Source: Neobacillus niacini NBRC 15566 (GTDB lineage Bacteria; Bacillota; Bacilli; Bacillales; Cytobacillaceae). From it: DNA of 64,000 bases. The DNA lies in assembly GCF_001591505.1 (NCBI RefSeq), contig NZ_BCVA01000015.1, forward strand, positions 1 through 64,000. Reading direction: 5' to 3'. Below are positions 36,207 through 44,918 of the stretch, piece after piece (position 1 is the first letter of the stretch; each line of letters starts with the position of its first letter). The translations under genes were made by a program, and so were the position numbers. The notes under the pieces were generated by a model. The model saw only the letters and a list, made by a program, of their open reading frames with translations. It was not told the DNA's origin and did no database searches.

Positions 36207-36398
36207 AATAAGCGGAGACTTTTCGGTTAAATGCAGAATGAAGCCTGTTTCGGGGTAAATAAGGGGAAATTTTCCGGTTATGGAAAGCAATATGATCCGA
36301 TTTCACGTATTTCTGGTCAATAGGCGGAATCCCTCCGTCTATTCAGGCTATTTTTAATAGTAATGACTAATTAAGCGGAATTTTTCCGCCTATTTAGA
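36207..36398. repeat. Four degenerate GCGGA-TTTTCCGC hairpins
   Basis: Units near 36209, 36259, 36320 and 36371 each read roughly TAAGCGGAA..TTTTCCGCTTA, the last being the cleanest (AAGCGGAATTTTTCCGCC). They fill most of the 351-bp gap between nanA and nanE. The rest of the gap shows only the nanE ribosome site. Confidence 0.65.
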
Positions 36399-36465
36399 TT
36401 CTTAAATAACTCAACAATAACCTTTTTCACGGCATAAAAATAAAAAGTTATAAGGAGATCATGAC

Positions 36466-37173
36466 ATGAACACTCATCCTTTTTTCACGACAATACACAA
36501 AGATTTAATTGTATCCTGCCAGGCGCTTGAACATGAGCCGCTGCATGGATCTGAAATCATGGCGAAAATGGCTCAGGCAGCTAAGGAAGGCGGAGCAAAG
36601 GTAATTCGAAGCAATTCTGCAGTTGATGTCGCTGCGATTAAACGCCAAACAGGACTGCCGGTCATTGGACTAGTCAAGCGTGATTATCCAGATAGTGAGA
36701 TTTTTATCACCGCAACCCTTAAAGAAGTAAAAGAACTACTGACGGTAGAGGCTGATGTCATTGCACTTGATGCTACTTATCGCAAGCGGCCAAACGGAGA
36801 AAACTTAAAGGATTTAGTCGACTATATTCATGAAAATAGTAATGCGTTAATAATGGCGGATATCGCAACGATTAGGGATGCCGAATATGCGCTAGAATGC
36901 GGTGCTGATATGGTCTCTACGACTCTATCAGGCTATACCGATGACAGTCCAAAACAAGATGATCCAGATTTTGAACTAGTCGAACAGCTTTCCCAACGAT
37001 TACCGATCCCTGTCATTGCCGAAGGCCGCATTCAAACACCAGAACAAGCACGCAAAATGCTGGAATTGGGCGCTTGGTCGATTGTGGTAGGGGGCGCGAT
37101 TTCAAGGCCGCAATTGATCACGAAAACATTTGCGGAGGGAATTCGCAAAAATGAAGCACTATCTGGCATTTGA
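36466..37173 (+). CDS. nanE: N-acetylmannosamine-6-phosphate 2-epimerase
   Basis: 235 residues, a TIM barrel. GLVKRDYPDSEIFITAT, VIALDATYRKRP, LIMADIATIRDAEYALECG and VIAEGRIQTPEQA are standard NanE motifs; the conserved Lys and Glu lie in these. It turns ManNAc-6-P into GlcNAc-6-P. AAGGAG precedes the ATG. The 3' end overlaps nanK by 23 bp, so the two are translationally coupled. The enzymes that would finish the route (NagA, NagB) are not in the window. Confidence 0.95.
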   Translation: MNTHPFFTTIHKDLIVSCQALEHEPLHGSEIMAKMAQAAKEGGAKVIRSNSAVDVAAIKRQTGLPVIGLVKRDYPDSEIFITATLKEVKELLTVEADVIALDATYRKRPNGENLKDLVDYIHENSNALIMADIATIRDAEYALECGADMVSTTLSGYTDDSPKQDDPDFELVEQLSQRLPIPVIAEGRIQTPEQARKMLELGAWSIVVGGAISRPQLITKTFAEGIRKNEALSGI

Positions 37174-38038
37174 CATCGGGGGTACACAAATTAAATATGG
37201 GATTGTGACAGAAAGAGGAGAAATCCTTTCTCATTGGATTATGGACACCGAAGCGCATCTCGGCGGCCGGGCGATCATTGATAAAGTAATTGCAGCAGGT
37301 AAAAGCATTGTAGCGGACAATGCTGTCAGCGGAATCGCCATTAGCACAGCCGGACAAGTTAATTTCCATACGGGAACCATTGTAGCTGCAGGTGATACAA
37401 TCCCTCATTATACGGGTGTCGAAATTAAAAAACTTGTCAGTGAGGCTCTCGGTCTGCCAGTTGAAGTTAGAAACGATGTCGACTGTGCAGCCCTTGGTGA
37501 AATGTGGCTTGGTGATCACGGCTCAAGCAATTTTATTGCTTTGACCGTAGGTACAGGCATTGGCGGAGCGATTGTGATTGATGGAAAAATGTATTCGGGG
37601 CATTCCTTCAGTGCAGGGGAATGGGGCTATATGCTCGTTGACGGAGAACCCTTTGAAAAAAATGCTTCAGTTTCTGGATTAATTCAGTTTGCCAATCACT
37701 ATAAAGAAAAACGTCAATGGACTGGAAAAGAGATTTTTGATCTTTATGATCAAGGTGACGAGCAGATTCAAGAGGCTGTCAGGAAGTTTTATCGTTATTT
37801 AGCAATTGGAATCTCCAATCTTATTTATATTTTCAACCCGGAAAAGGTCATCATCGGCGGAGGTGTCACGGCCCGGGGAGAGAAATTTTTACAAGAGGTA
37901 CAAACAGAACTCAACACCTATTTGCTTCCTTCTTTTCAAAGAAATACAGAGGTTGTTCTTGCTAAACTCTCTAATCATGCCGGAATGATTGGGGCGGTTT
38001 ATCACTTTATGGACGATTTATATGAATCAATTAACTGA
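37151..38038 (+). CDS. nanK: ROK-family N-acetylmannosamine kinase
   Basis: About 295 residues. YLAFDIGGTQIKYG, catalytic Asp in VRNDVDCAA, VGTGIGGAI and IIGGGVTARG are ROK motifs. Like the ROK kinase at 19006 it lacks the zinc site (AGEWGYMLV, no cysteine cluster). Overlap with nanE and the gene order nanA-nanE-nanK support ManNAc as substrate. ATG 37151 has GGAGGG upstream; an ATG at 37130 is possible. It stands apart from classical zinc-bearing NanK, so specificity rests on context. Confidence 0.85.
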   Translation: MKHYLAFDIGGTQIKYGIVTERGEILSHWIMDTEAHLGGRAIIDKVIAAGKSIVADNAVSGIAISTAGQVNFHTGTIVAAGDTIPHYTGVEIKKLVSEALGLPVEVRNDVDCAALGEMWLGDHGSSNFIALTVGTGIGGAIVIDGKMYSGHSFSAGEWGYMLVDGEPFEKNASVSGLIQFANHYKEKRQWTGKEIFDLYDQGDEQIQEAVRKFYRYLAIGISNLIYIFNPEKVIIGGGVTARGEKFLQEVQTELNTYLLPSFQRNTEVVLAKLSNHAGMIGAVYHFMDDLYESIN

Positions 38039-38130
38039 AGGCAGTAAGGAAATTGAACTTGTTGGGTTGACTCATCAAGTTCCGATGGTATAATTTAGAT
38101 AATTTAGATTAATTAAGGAGGCAATGGCTG

Positions 38131-39810
38131 ATGGAACTAGAATTTGTAACAAGATGTTTAAGTTCTTTAACAAAGGTTTTTGCTGATCAAGAATTGAAAG
38201 ATCAGGCCTTTAACAAAGGTTCAACGCTTTTAAATGAATCGTACTCTTTTCAGATTGCCTATAAATCTAGCACACTCGTAAAGAATATTAAGGTGAAAGT
38301 AAATTCAGCTTTTCATGATAAAATCACAGTCCGTTCCGTAGGACTGGTTCCATCCGAATTACCATGCTATCACGATCATGATGATCTCATACTGAGATCA
38401 ACACCGGGATTATACCCTGATCCGCTTTATCCGATTCATGACAAGGAGGGTCTAATCGCTTTTCCAGAGCAGTGGCGTTCTGTTTGGATTACTGTTGATC
38501 TTCAGGGAGACAGTGATCCAGGCAAATACGCGATTGAAGTTAATTTTGAAAAAGAAAATGGGGAATGCCTAGGCAAGCAAGCGTTCGAATTAGAGGTTAT
38601 GGCCGCCGAACTGCCCAAACAAAAATTAATACATACAGAGTGGTTCCACACCGATTGCCTAGCTACTCATTACCAAGTAGATGTCTTTAGTGAGGAACAT
38701 TGGAGAAGAATTGAGCAATTTGTTCAAACGGCTTCAAAGCATGGTATGAACATGATCTTAACCCCATTATTTACCCCGCCTTTAGATACCGAAGTAGGGG
38801 GAGAGCGTCCGACCGTTCAACTGGTTGATGTAGACAAGTCTGGTGAAACGTTTCAATTCCACTTTGAAAAGCTAAAAAGATGGATTGAATTATGCAGTAA
38901 ACAAGGGATAGAGTATTTTGAACTTTCCCATCTCTTCACCCAGTGGGGAGCAAAGCATGCGCCAAAAATAGTGGGTATTGAAAATGGAGAGGTTAAAAAG
39001 TTCTTTGGCTGGGAAACGGATGCTGCAGGCGTTGAATACCGAGGTTTTCTTCAACAATTTCTTCCTAGTCTGCTAGAATTTATTAACCAGAATGATTTAG
39101 AAGATCAATGTTTTTTCCATGTGTCGGATGAGCCGCATTTACCACAGGTTGAATCGTATGAAAAAGCCAGCACCATCCTGCAAGAATACGTAAAGGATTT
39201 TCCAGTGATTGACGCACTTTCTGATTATACCTTTTATGAAAAAGGACTCGTCCAAACTCCGATTGTTTCCAATGATCATATCCAGCCCTTTTTGGATAAT
39301 GGAGTAGAAAATCTTTGGACCTATTATTGCTGTGCTCAATATCAAAAGGTTGCAAACCGATTTTTCTCGATGCCATCGTTCCGTAATCGAGTTCTAGGTA
39401 TCCAACTATATAAATATAACATCGCTGGTTTTCTTCATTGGGGATATAACTTTTGGTATTCACAACATTCGAAAAAAGCCATTGATCCATTTAAAAATAC
39501 AGACGCCAATTATTCATTCCCTTCCGGAGATGCTTTCCTCGTTTATCCCGGTGAGGACGGTCCTATCGAATCGATAAGGCTTGAGGTTTTAAATGAAGCC
39601 CTCCAAGATTTGAGAGCACTTCAATTGCTGGAAAGCTTCGTTGGCAGAGAACAAGTTTTAACCTTTTTGGAAGAAGGGCTGAATTATGAAATCACCTTTG
39701 ACCAATATCCCCAAGACCAAGAGTGGTACCTGTTAAAAAGGGAGCAGATGAATAACAAGATTAAAGAAATAACCCTTACTACTGACTTAAGCTCAAGGAA
39801 GAAGGTGTAG
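38131..39810 (+). CDS. GH123-like (DUF4091) putative beta-N-acetylgalactosaminidase
   Basis: 559 residues. An N-terminal beta-sandwich (~1-160) precedes a TIM barrel of the DUF4091/GH123 type. The adjacent acidic pair Asp333-Glu334 in HVSDEPH fits the catalytic pair of GH123, enzymes that remove beta-linked GalNAc by substrate assistance. LWTYYCCAQ, FLHWGYNFWYS and the late YPGEDGPIESIRLE are family features. No signal peptide. It is followed at once (1 bp) by a GH35 beta-galactosidase, a sensible order for a ganglioside- or globoside-like chain. Function in this branch is not established. Confidence 0.75.
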   Translation: MELEFVTRCLSSLTKVFADQELKDQAFNKGSTLLNESYSFQIAYKSSTLVKNIKVKVNSAFHDKITVRSVGLVPSELPCYHDHDDLILRSTPGLYPDPLYPIHDKEGLIAFPEQWRSVWITVDLQGDSDPGKYAIEVNFEKENGECLGKQAFELEVMAAELPKQKLIHTEWFHTDCLATHYQVDVFSEEHWRRIEQFVQTASKHGMNMILTPLFTPPLDTEVGGERPTVQLVDVDKSGETFQFHFEKLKRWIELCSKQGIEYFELSHLFTQWGAKHAPKIVGIENGEVKKFFGWETDAAGVEYRGFLQQFLPSLLEFINQNDLEDQCFFHVSDEPHLPQVESYEKASTILQEYVKDFPVIDALSDYTFYEKGLVQTPIVSNDHIQPFLDNGVENLWTYYCCAQYQKVANRFFSMPSFRNRVLGIQLYKYNIAGFLHWGYNFWYSQHSKKAIDPFKNTDANYSFPSGDAFLVYPGEDGPIESIRLEVLNEALQDLRALQLLESFVGREQVLTFLEEGLNYEITFDQYPQDQEWYLLKREQMNNKIKEITLTTDLSSRKKV

Positions 39811-39811
39811 G

Positions 39812-41557
39812 ATGTCAGCATTATCATTTAATCATCAATCGTTTTTATTAGACGGTAAAGAAATCCGGCTATTAAGCGGAGCGATGCATTATTTCCGTAC
39901 GGTGCCAGAATACTGGGAAGACCGTTTATTAAAAATAAAAGAATGTGGGTTTAATACGGTAGAAACCTATGTAGCATGGAATTTACATGAGCCTGAGGAA
40001 GGGCAGTTTGTTTTTGAGGGAATCGCTGATATTGAAACTTTCATCAAAACGGCAGAAAAAGTTGGTCTACATGTCATTGTCCGACCAGGTCCTTATATAT
40101 GTGCTGAGTGGGAGTTCGGGGGCTTTCCTTATTGGCTCTTGACCGTACCAAATATCAAATTACGCTGCTACAATGAACCGTATTTAGAAAAAGTGGACGC
40201 GTTTTTCAATGTCTTATTTGAACGATTGCAGCCATTGCTTCGTTCTAATGGCGGTCCGATTATTGCAGTCCAAGTCGAAAATGAATATGGAAGTTTTGGA
40301 AATGACAAAAAATATCTGAATTATATGCGCGATAGCATTAAAAAACGGATCAATGATGAATTGCTATTTACTTCCGATGGTCCAGCACCAAGCATGCTTC
40401 ATGGCGGGATGATTGATGGTGTTCTCGAAACCGTAAATTTTGGATCCCGCACAGAAAGCGCTTTTGAACAATTAAAGAAGTTTCAGCAAAATGCTCCGCT
40501 CATGTGTATGGAGTTTTGGCATGGCTGGTTCGATCATTGGGGCGAGGAGCACCACACTCGACCATCTGAAAGTGTTATTGAAACATTGGAAAGTATTCTG
40601 CAGGAAAAGGGTTCTGTCAACTTTTATATGGCCCATGGCGGAACGAATTTTGGTTTCTATAATGGAGCGAATCATAATGAGGAAGTTTATCAGCCAACGA
40701 TTACTAGCTATGATTATGATGGCTTATTGACAGAATCAGGTGATATAACGGAAAAATTCATTGCGGTGAGAAAGACGTTTGAAAAATACGTTGATTTGCC
40801 TGAAATGGAACTGCCTCCTGTCACAAACAAAAAACGATACGGTGAGGTTTATTTCACAGAGCGTGCTGCCTTACTAGATTCATTGAATCAACTCTCTAGT
40901 CCAGTTGCGAGCCAAACACCATTAACGATGGAGGAGTATGGGCAGGCTTATGGGTTTATCGTTTATGAAACAGTGATAAAAGGAGCTTACGGAAAGCAGA
41001 CGATAACCGTTCAAGATGTTCATGACCGCGGTCAGATTTATTTGAATGGTGAATATGCAGGGTTAGTTGAGCGTATCGGCGGCCGCTCCCGTATCGAGGT
41101 GGATATTTCAGAGCAAGAAACAAAACTTCAAATTATCGTGGAAAATATGGGACGGATTAATTACGGACCATTCCTCGAGGATCATAAAGGAATTACAGAA
41201 GGAGTCCGATTAGGCAACCAATTTTTATTTGATTGGACTGTGTATCCTTTACCGTTAAAGGATGTGAGTTCCTTAACGTTTACGAGTGATGAGGCAAAAG
41301 AAAATCATCCTTATCTTCACAGGGGGACTTTGAATATTGATGAAGCGGCAGATACGTTTGTCGATATGTCAGGATGGACAAAAGGGGTTGTCTTTGTGAA
41401 TGGACATAATCTTGGCCGATACTGGGAAATCGGTCCGCAGCAAACCCTCTATGTACCAGCTCCGTTTTTGCATAAAGGGGAAAACGAAATTGTCGTACTG
41501 GAATTACATGAGCATAAGGAAAGTATAAGGTTTGTGGACCAGCCTGTATTAGGATAA
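39812..41557 (+). CDS. Beta-galactosidase, glycoside hydrolase family 35
   Basis: 581 residues. LLSGAMHYFR, AWNLHEPEEG and RPGPYICAEWEFGGFP are GH35 signatures. Acid/base Glu158 lies in VENEYG and nucleophile Glu234 in MEFWHGWFDHWG. The C-terminal ~200 residues form two jelly-roll domains ending VFVNGHNLGRYWEIGPQ. It removes terminal beta-galactose, typically beta-1,3 in this size class. No signal peptide, so cytosolic. Its ATG sits 1 bp after the preceding stop, with AAGGTGTAGG as ribosome site. Confidence 0.93.
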   Translation: MSALSFNHQSFLLDGKEIRLLSGAMHYFRTVPEYWEDRLLKIKECGFNTVETYVAWNLHEPEEGQFVFEGIADIETFIKTAEKVGLHVIVRPGPYICAEWEFGGFPYWLLTVPNIKLRCYNEPYLEKVDAFFNVLFERLQPLLRSNGGPIIAVQVENEYGSFGNDKKYLNYMRDSIKKRINDELLFTSDGPAPSMLHGGMIDGVLETVNFGSRTESAFEQLKKFQQNAPLMCMEFWHGWFDHWGEEHHTRPSESVIETLESILQEKGSVNFYMAHGGTNFGFYNGANHNEEVYQPTITSYDYDGLLTESGDITEKFIAVRKTFEKYVDLPEMELPPVTNKKRYGEVYFTERAALLDSLNQLSSPVASQTPLTMEEYGQAYGFIVYETVIKGAYGKQTITVQDVHDRGQIYLNGEYAGLVERIGGRSRIEVDISEQETKLQIIVENMGRINYGPFLEDHKGITEGVRLGNQFLFDWTVYPLPLKDVSSLTFTSDEAKENHPYLHRGTLNIDEAADTFVDMSGWTKGVVFVNGHNLGRYWEIGPQQTLYVPAPFLHKGENEIVVLELHEHKESIRFVDQPVLG

Positions 41558-41596
41558 CTTGCGGGAGCAATCTACGACCAAAAAGGAGTAATCATC

Positions 41597-42049
41597 ATGA
41601 TCGTGAATCATATTAGCAATTTTAATTATTACAAAGGGCTCAATGAAAAATTCGATAAAGCCTTTGAATATATCCAAAACACGGATTTTGAAAAGTTGGA
41701 GCCAGGCTTCTATGAAATAGAAGGAGAAGAACTTTTTCTTAATCTAGTTGAATATGAAACAAAAGGTATAGAAGACCGTGTGTGGGAATCACACAAAAAA
41801 TATATCGATATCCAAGTCATCGTCGAAGGTAATGAATGGATCGGGTATGAGTTATTTGATCGAATGAAAATCAAAGATGACTACAATGAGCAGGATGATA
41901 TTTATTTTTTAGAAGGAAGCCTGCAATCAAAGGTAAAGCTTGAAAAAGGTGACTTCATTATTTGCTACCCGCAAGATGCTCATATGGCTGGAATTATGGT
42001 CAATGGTCACGAAAAGGTCAAAAAAGCTGTTTTTAAAGTCAAACTATAG
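41597..42049 (+). CDS. YhcH/YjgK/YiaL family protein, NanQ-like sialate anomerase candidate
   Basis: 150 residues, a cupin-like beta protein. ESHKKYIDIQVIVEG, FLEGSLQSKVKLEKGDFIICYPQDAHM and the final KKAVFKVKL are family motifs with His and Glu metal ligands. E. coli YhcH (NanQ) speeds the anomer change of sialic acid so that the lyase can use it. In the same operon as nanA, nanE and nanK this is the likely job. AAAGGAG precedes the ATG, and a terminator ends the operon. Confidence 0.8.
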   Translation: MIVNHISNFNYYKGLNEKFDKAFEYIQNTDFEKLEPGFYEIEGEELFLNLVEYETKGIEDRVWESHKKYIDIQVIVEGNEWIGYELFDRMKIKDDYNEQDDIYFLEGSLQSKVKLEKGDFIICYPQDAHMAGIMVNGHEKVKKAVFKVKL

Positions 42050-42068
42050 TAAAACTGTACAACAGCAG

Positions 42069-42101
42069 CCCTGATGTCTACGTCAGGGTTTTCCGTTTTT
42101 T
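42069..42101 (+). terminator. Terminator of the sialate operon
   Basis: CCCTGA (42069-42074) pairs with TCAGGG (42083-42088), followed by two T runs. Confidence 0.7.
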
Positions 42102-42209
42102 GGAATCGTCGTTTAAAAACAAACCTTGCTATTCAAACCTTCTTGTTCGTAATGCCCCAAATCATAAATTACAACTCCATGCCGTATTTAATAGAAAGGA
42201 AATCGCGAT

Positions 42210-44057
42210 ATGTCAGTATTTAGCAAGGATAAAAAAGAATACGCTATTTCTTATCGTTTAATGTTTTTTATTATCATAATTATCTTAATTGCTCTTGCTG
42301 TAACATGCTCTTATTCTATTTATATTTACCAAAAATCAACACAGGAAACCGCTATAAAACATGCCCATGAAGGATTAGAACCGTTGATACAACAGATAGA
42401 AGGTGTTTTTAATAGTATGGAAGTATCTGTGAACTCATTATGGACACATCAGGATCTTCAGTATTTATTACAAATCCCATTAGAGGAGTGGAATGAAAAT
42501 CCACGTCACATTCTCAACATTAATCAGCATATGTCCTTTTTGTTTTCCTGGCAGCAGGGAATTAAAGGAATCTACATTATTACTGATGACGGTGGAATTA
42601 TTTATGATAGTTCCAGAACGGTATTGAACCGAAACTACAATATTCAAAATGAGCCCTTTATCCAAAAGAGCAGACTCATGACGAAACCTTTTATTGATGG
42701 TCCTCATGATTCTAATTATAATTTGGATCGTGAACAAGTGTTTTCTTTAACAAGACCCTTATATGAAGTGCCAAGTATTAAATGGCGGGGTGTTATTCGG
42801 ATTGATGTTAGTGCGGAAAAAATGTTTCGGATTCTGAGAAATGTTGATCAGAGAAATGATACCAATCTACTTGTGGTAGATGATAATAAAAGGATCGTTT
42901 ATAGTCGCTCCTCAACTCTTATTGGCACAGATATATCAAATACTGATTACCGATTGATGTCACCTTCGAGAGAAAACAGTACTGATCTTATTCAAAAAGT
43001 AAAAATAGACGGCCATTCTTATTATGCTTTCAGCGAGTATTCACCTGTTTTAAACTGGACATTTTATCGATTAGAACCGATCGAGGTGACACAAACCGTT
43101 GTCTCTAAAATGATTCTCCTTGTAATTGGAATAGGCTTATTCTCATCACTTGTTATTTTTTTAATTGGCTGGAGGCTGCTTCTTCAAGCTTTTAACCCTT
43201 TAAAACAACTCGTCCATGCATTTCAACGATTAGGAGGCGGTGACTTTTCGTCACAAGTAGAACCCACTAGAATCAAAGAAATGAAGCCTGTAGTAGACCA
43301 ATATAATAACCTTGTCAATCGACTTAGCCATGTCACCGAGAATTTATACATTGAGAAGCTAGAGCGTCAGCAGACTGAAATTCAAAACCAAAAGATCAAA
43401 CTGCAGAAACGCGAGATTGAAATCAGACAAAAGGAAGCCGAGAAACGGCAATTAGAGGCACAAATAAATCCTCATTTTCTGTACAATACACTATCTTGTA
43501 TCCAAAGTATGGCTGAACTTGATGACAATCACCGAATAGAAAGTGCTGTCAACTTATTAAGCAGACATTTACGTTATACGGTGTCAAATGAAAAACATTT
43601 TGTCACCATAGAAGAAGAACTTACCTACGTAAAGGTGTTTACGGAAATTCAAAAATTTAGGTATAACGATAAAATCAATTTCATTTTTGATGTACCACGA
43701 CCATTGTTCCCTCTAAAAATTAATCGGCTGCTTATTCAGCCTATTGTTGAAAATGCCTACATCCATGGATTAGAAGGAAAACTAGGAAAAGGGAATATTT
43801 TTTTAAAGGTTTCTTATACTGAGCCATTTTTATCCATTGAAGTACGAGATGATGGAGTGGGAATGTCCCAAGATAAATTACAGGAATTGAATGATTTTAT
43901 TCAAAGTCATAAAAAAGAAGATTCATTGATTCCTAAGGTAGACTCAGGTTTAAAAAATGTCATTAGACGCATTTATTTAACGTATGGCAGGTCGTCTATG
44001 GTTCACATTGATAGTGATAAAAACAAAACTGCTATTCAAATACGTATAAAATTATAA
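42210..44057 (+). CDS. YesM-type sensor histidine kinase 3
   Basis: 615 residues. Helix 18-40, outside sensor 41-299, helix 300-322, HAMP 323-375, a long coiled coil ~375-417, then QINPHFLYNTLSCIQS (His422), QPIVENAYIHG and DDGVGM. It has the normal single-sensor build. It precedes its regulator by 11 bp and leads importer 3, so it probably senses that importer's substrate. Confidence 0.92.
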   Translation: MSVFSKDKKEYAISYRLMFFIIIIILIALAVTCSYSIYIYQKSTQETAIKHAHEGLEPLIQQIEGVFNSMEVSVNSLWTHQDLQYLLQIPLEEWNENPRHILNINQHMSFLFSWQQGIKGIYIITDDGGIIYDSSRTVLNRNYNIQNEPFIQKSRLMTKPFIDGPHDSNYNLDREQVFSLTRPLYEVPSIKWRGVIRIDVSAEKMFRILRNVDQRNDTNLLVVDDNKRIVYSRSSTLIGTDISNTDYRLMSPSRENSTDLIQKVKIDGHSYYAFSEYSPVLNWTFYRLEPIEVTQTVVSKMILLVIGIGLFSSLVIFLIGWRLLLQAFNPLKQLVHAFQRLGGGDFSSQVEPTRIKEMKPVVDQYNNLVNRLSHVTENLYIEKLERQQTEIQNQKIKLQKREIEIRQKEAEKRQLEAQINPHFLYNTLSCIQSMAELDDNHRIESAVNLLSRHLRYTVSNEKHFVTIEEELTYVKVFTEIQKFRYNDKINFIFDVPRPLFPLKINRLLIQPIVENAYIHGLEGKLGKGNIFLKVSYTEPFLSIEVRDDGVGMSQDKLQELNDFIQSHKKEDSLIPKVDSGLKNVIRRIYLTYGRSSMVHIDSDKNKTAIQIRIKL

Positions 44058-44068
44058 AGGAGTTCCCA

Positions 44069-44812
44069 ATGATTAAAGTCATGATTATTGAGGATGAAAA
44101 GTTTTTCCGAGAGTCATTCGAACGTAAACTCAATAAATTTCAAGATATAAAAGTGGTTAGTTCCTTTGAAAATACTAGAGAGGCCAAAGTAAAGCTGACC
44201 CAGTTGGTTCCCGATGTCATTTTCTCAGACATTCGAATGCCTGGCGAAAATGGGATTGAGTTTTTAGCGTATATCAACCACGAAATTAAGCAGCCAGTAA
44301 AATATGTATTGGTAAGCGGCTATGCGGATTTTGCCTATGCAAAACGTGCTATGCAGCTAGGTGCCTTTGACTTTCTTGAAAAGCCTATTGTGATGGAGGA
44401 ACTGGAAGCTCTTATTCATCGTATTCGAAAAGAGGTCAATCCCCATTACCTCTATCAAGCTGGACAAAATAACTCTATTGATGACTCGCAAATGATGAAC
44501 AAGGCGAAGGATTGGATATTAACCCACCTTGAAGTGGCTACGCTTGATAACCTGGCTCAGTATTTACAAATGAATTCATCTGCGCTTAGCAGGAAGTTTA
44601 AAAAGGAAACAGGGATGTCATTTATTCAGTTTGTCACACAAGAAAGAATGAAATATTCAAAACAGCTTTTAAATAATCCTTTAATTAAAATTCAAGAGAT
44701 TGCAAAAATCCTAGGTTATGAGGACCAGCGTTATTTTACCGAAGTGTTTAAAAAACATTTTCAACTTTCACCACAAAGATATAGGCAAATAAAAGATGAA
44801 CAGGAGAAATAG
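44069..44812 (+). CDS. Short AraC-family response regulator 3
   Basis: 247 residues, about half the size of the other two regulators. Receiver 1-120 with Asp54 (VIFSDIRMP) and LEKPIV joins almost directly to the AraC DNA-binding domain (~145-240, MNSSALSRKFKKETGMSF, LGYEDQRYFTEVFKKHFQLSP). The middle region of YesN-type proteins is absent. It probably activates importer 3. AAAGGAG lies before the ATG. Confidence 0.9.
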   Translation: MIKVMIIEDEKFFRESFERKLNKFQDIKVVSSFENTREAKVKLTQLVPDVIFSDIRMPGENGIEFLAYINHEIKQPVKYVLVSGYADFAYAKRAMQLGAFDFLEKPIVMEELEALIHRIRKEVNPHYLYQAGQNNSIDDSQMMNKAKDWILTHLEVATLDNLAQYLQMNSSALSRKFKKETGMSFIQFVTQERMKYSKQLLNNPLIKIQEIAKILGYEDQRYFTEVFKKHFQLSPQRYRQIKDEQEK

Positions 44813-44873
44813 GGCAAAAAATTCCCACGTATTTGCAAAAAAATGAAACATTCTTACTTTTCAAAAAATACAT

Positions 44874-44899
44874 TAAAATTTTATTTGTAAGCGTTAACA
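44874..44899 (+). promoter_or_regulatory. Promoter and cre site of importer 3
   Basis: A possible -10 TAAAAT at 44874-44879 is followed by TTGTAAGCGTTAACA (44885-44899), which matches the cre consensus at all fixed positions. CcpA would block initiation here. Confidence 0.7.
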
Positions 44900-44918
44900 T
44901 CTAAAAAGGGGTGGGAAG

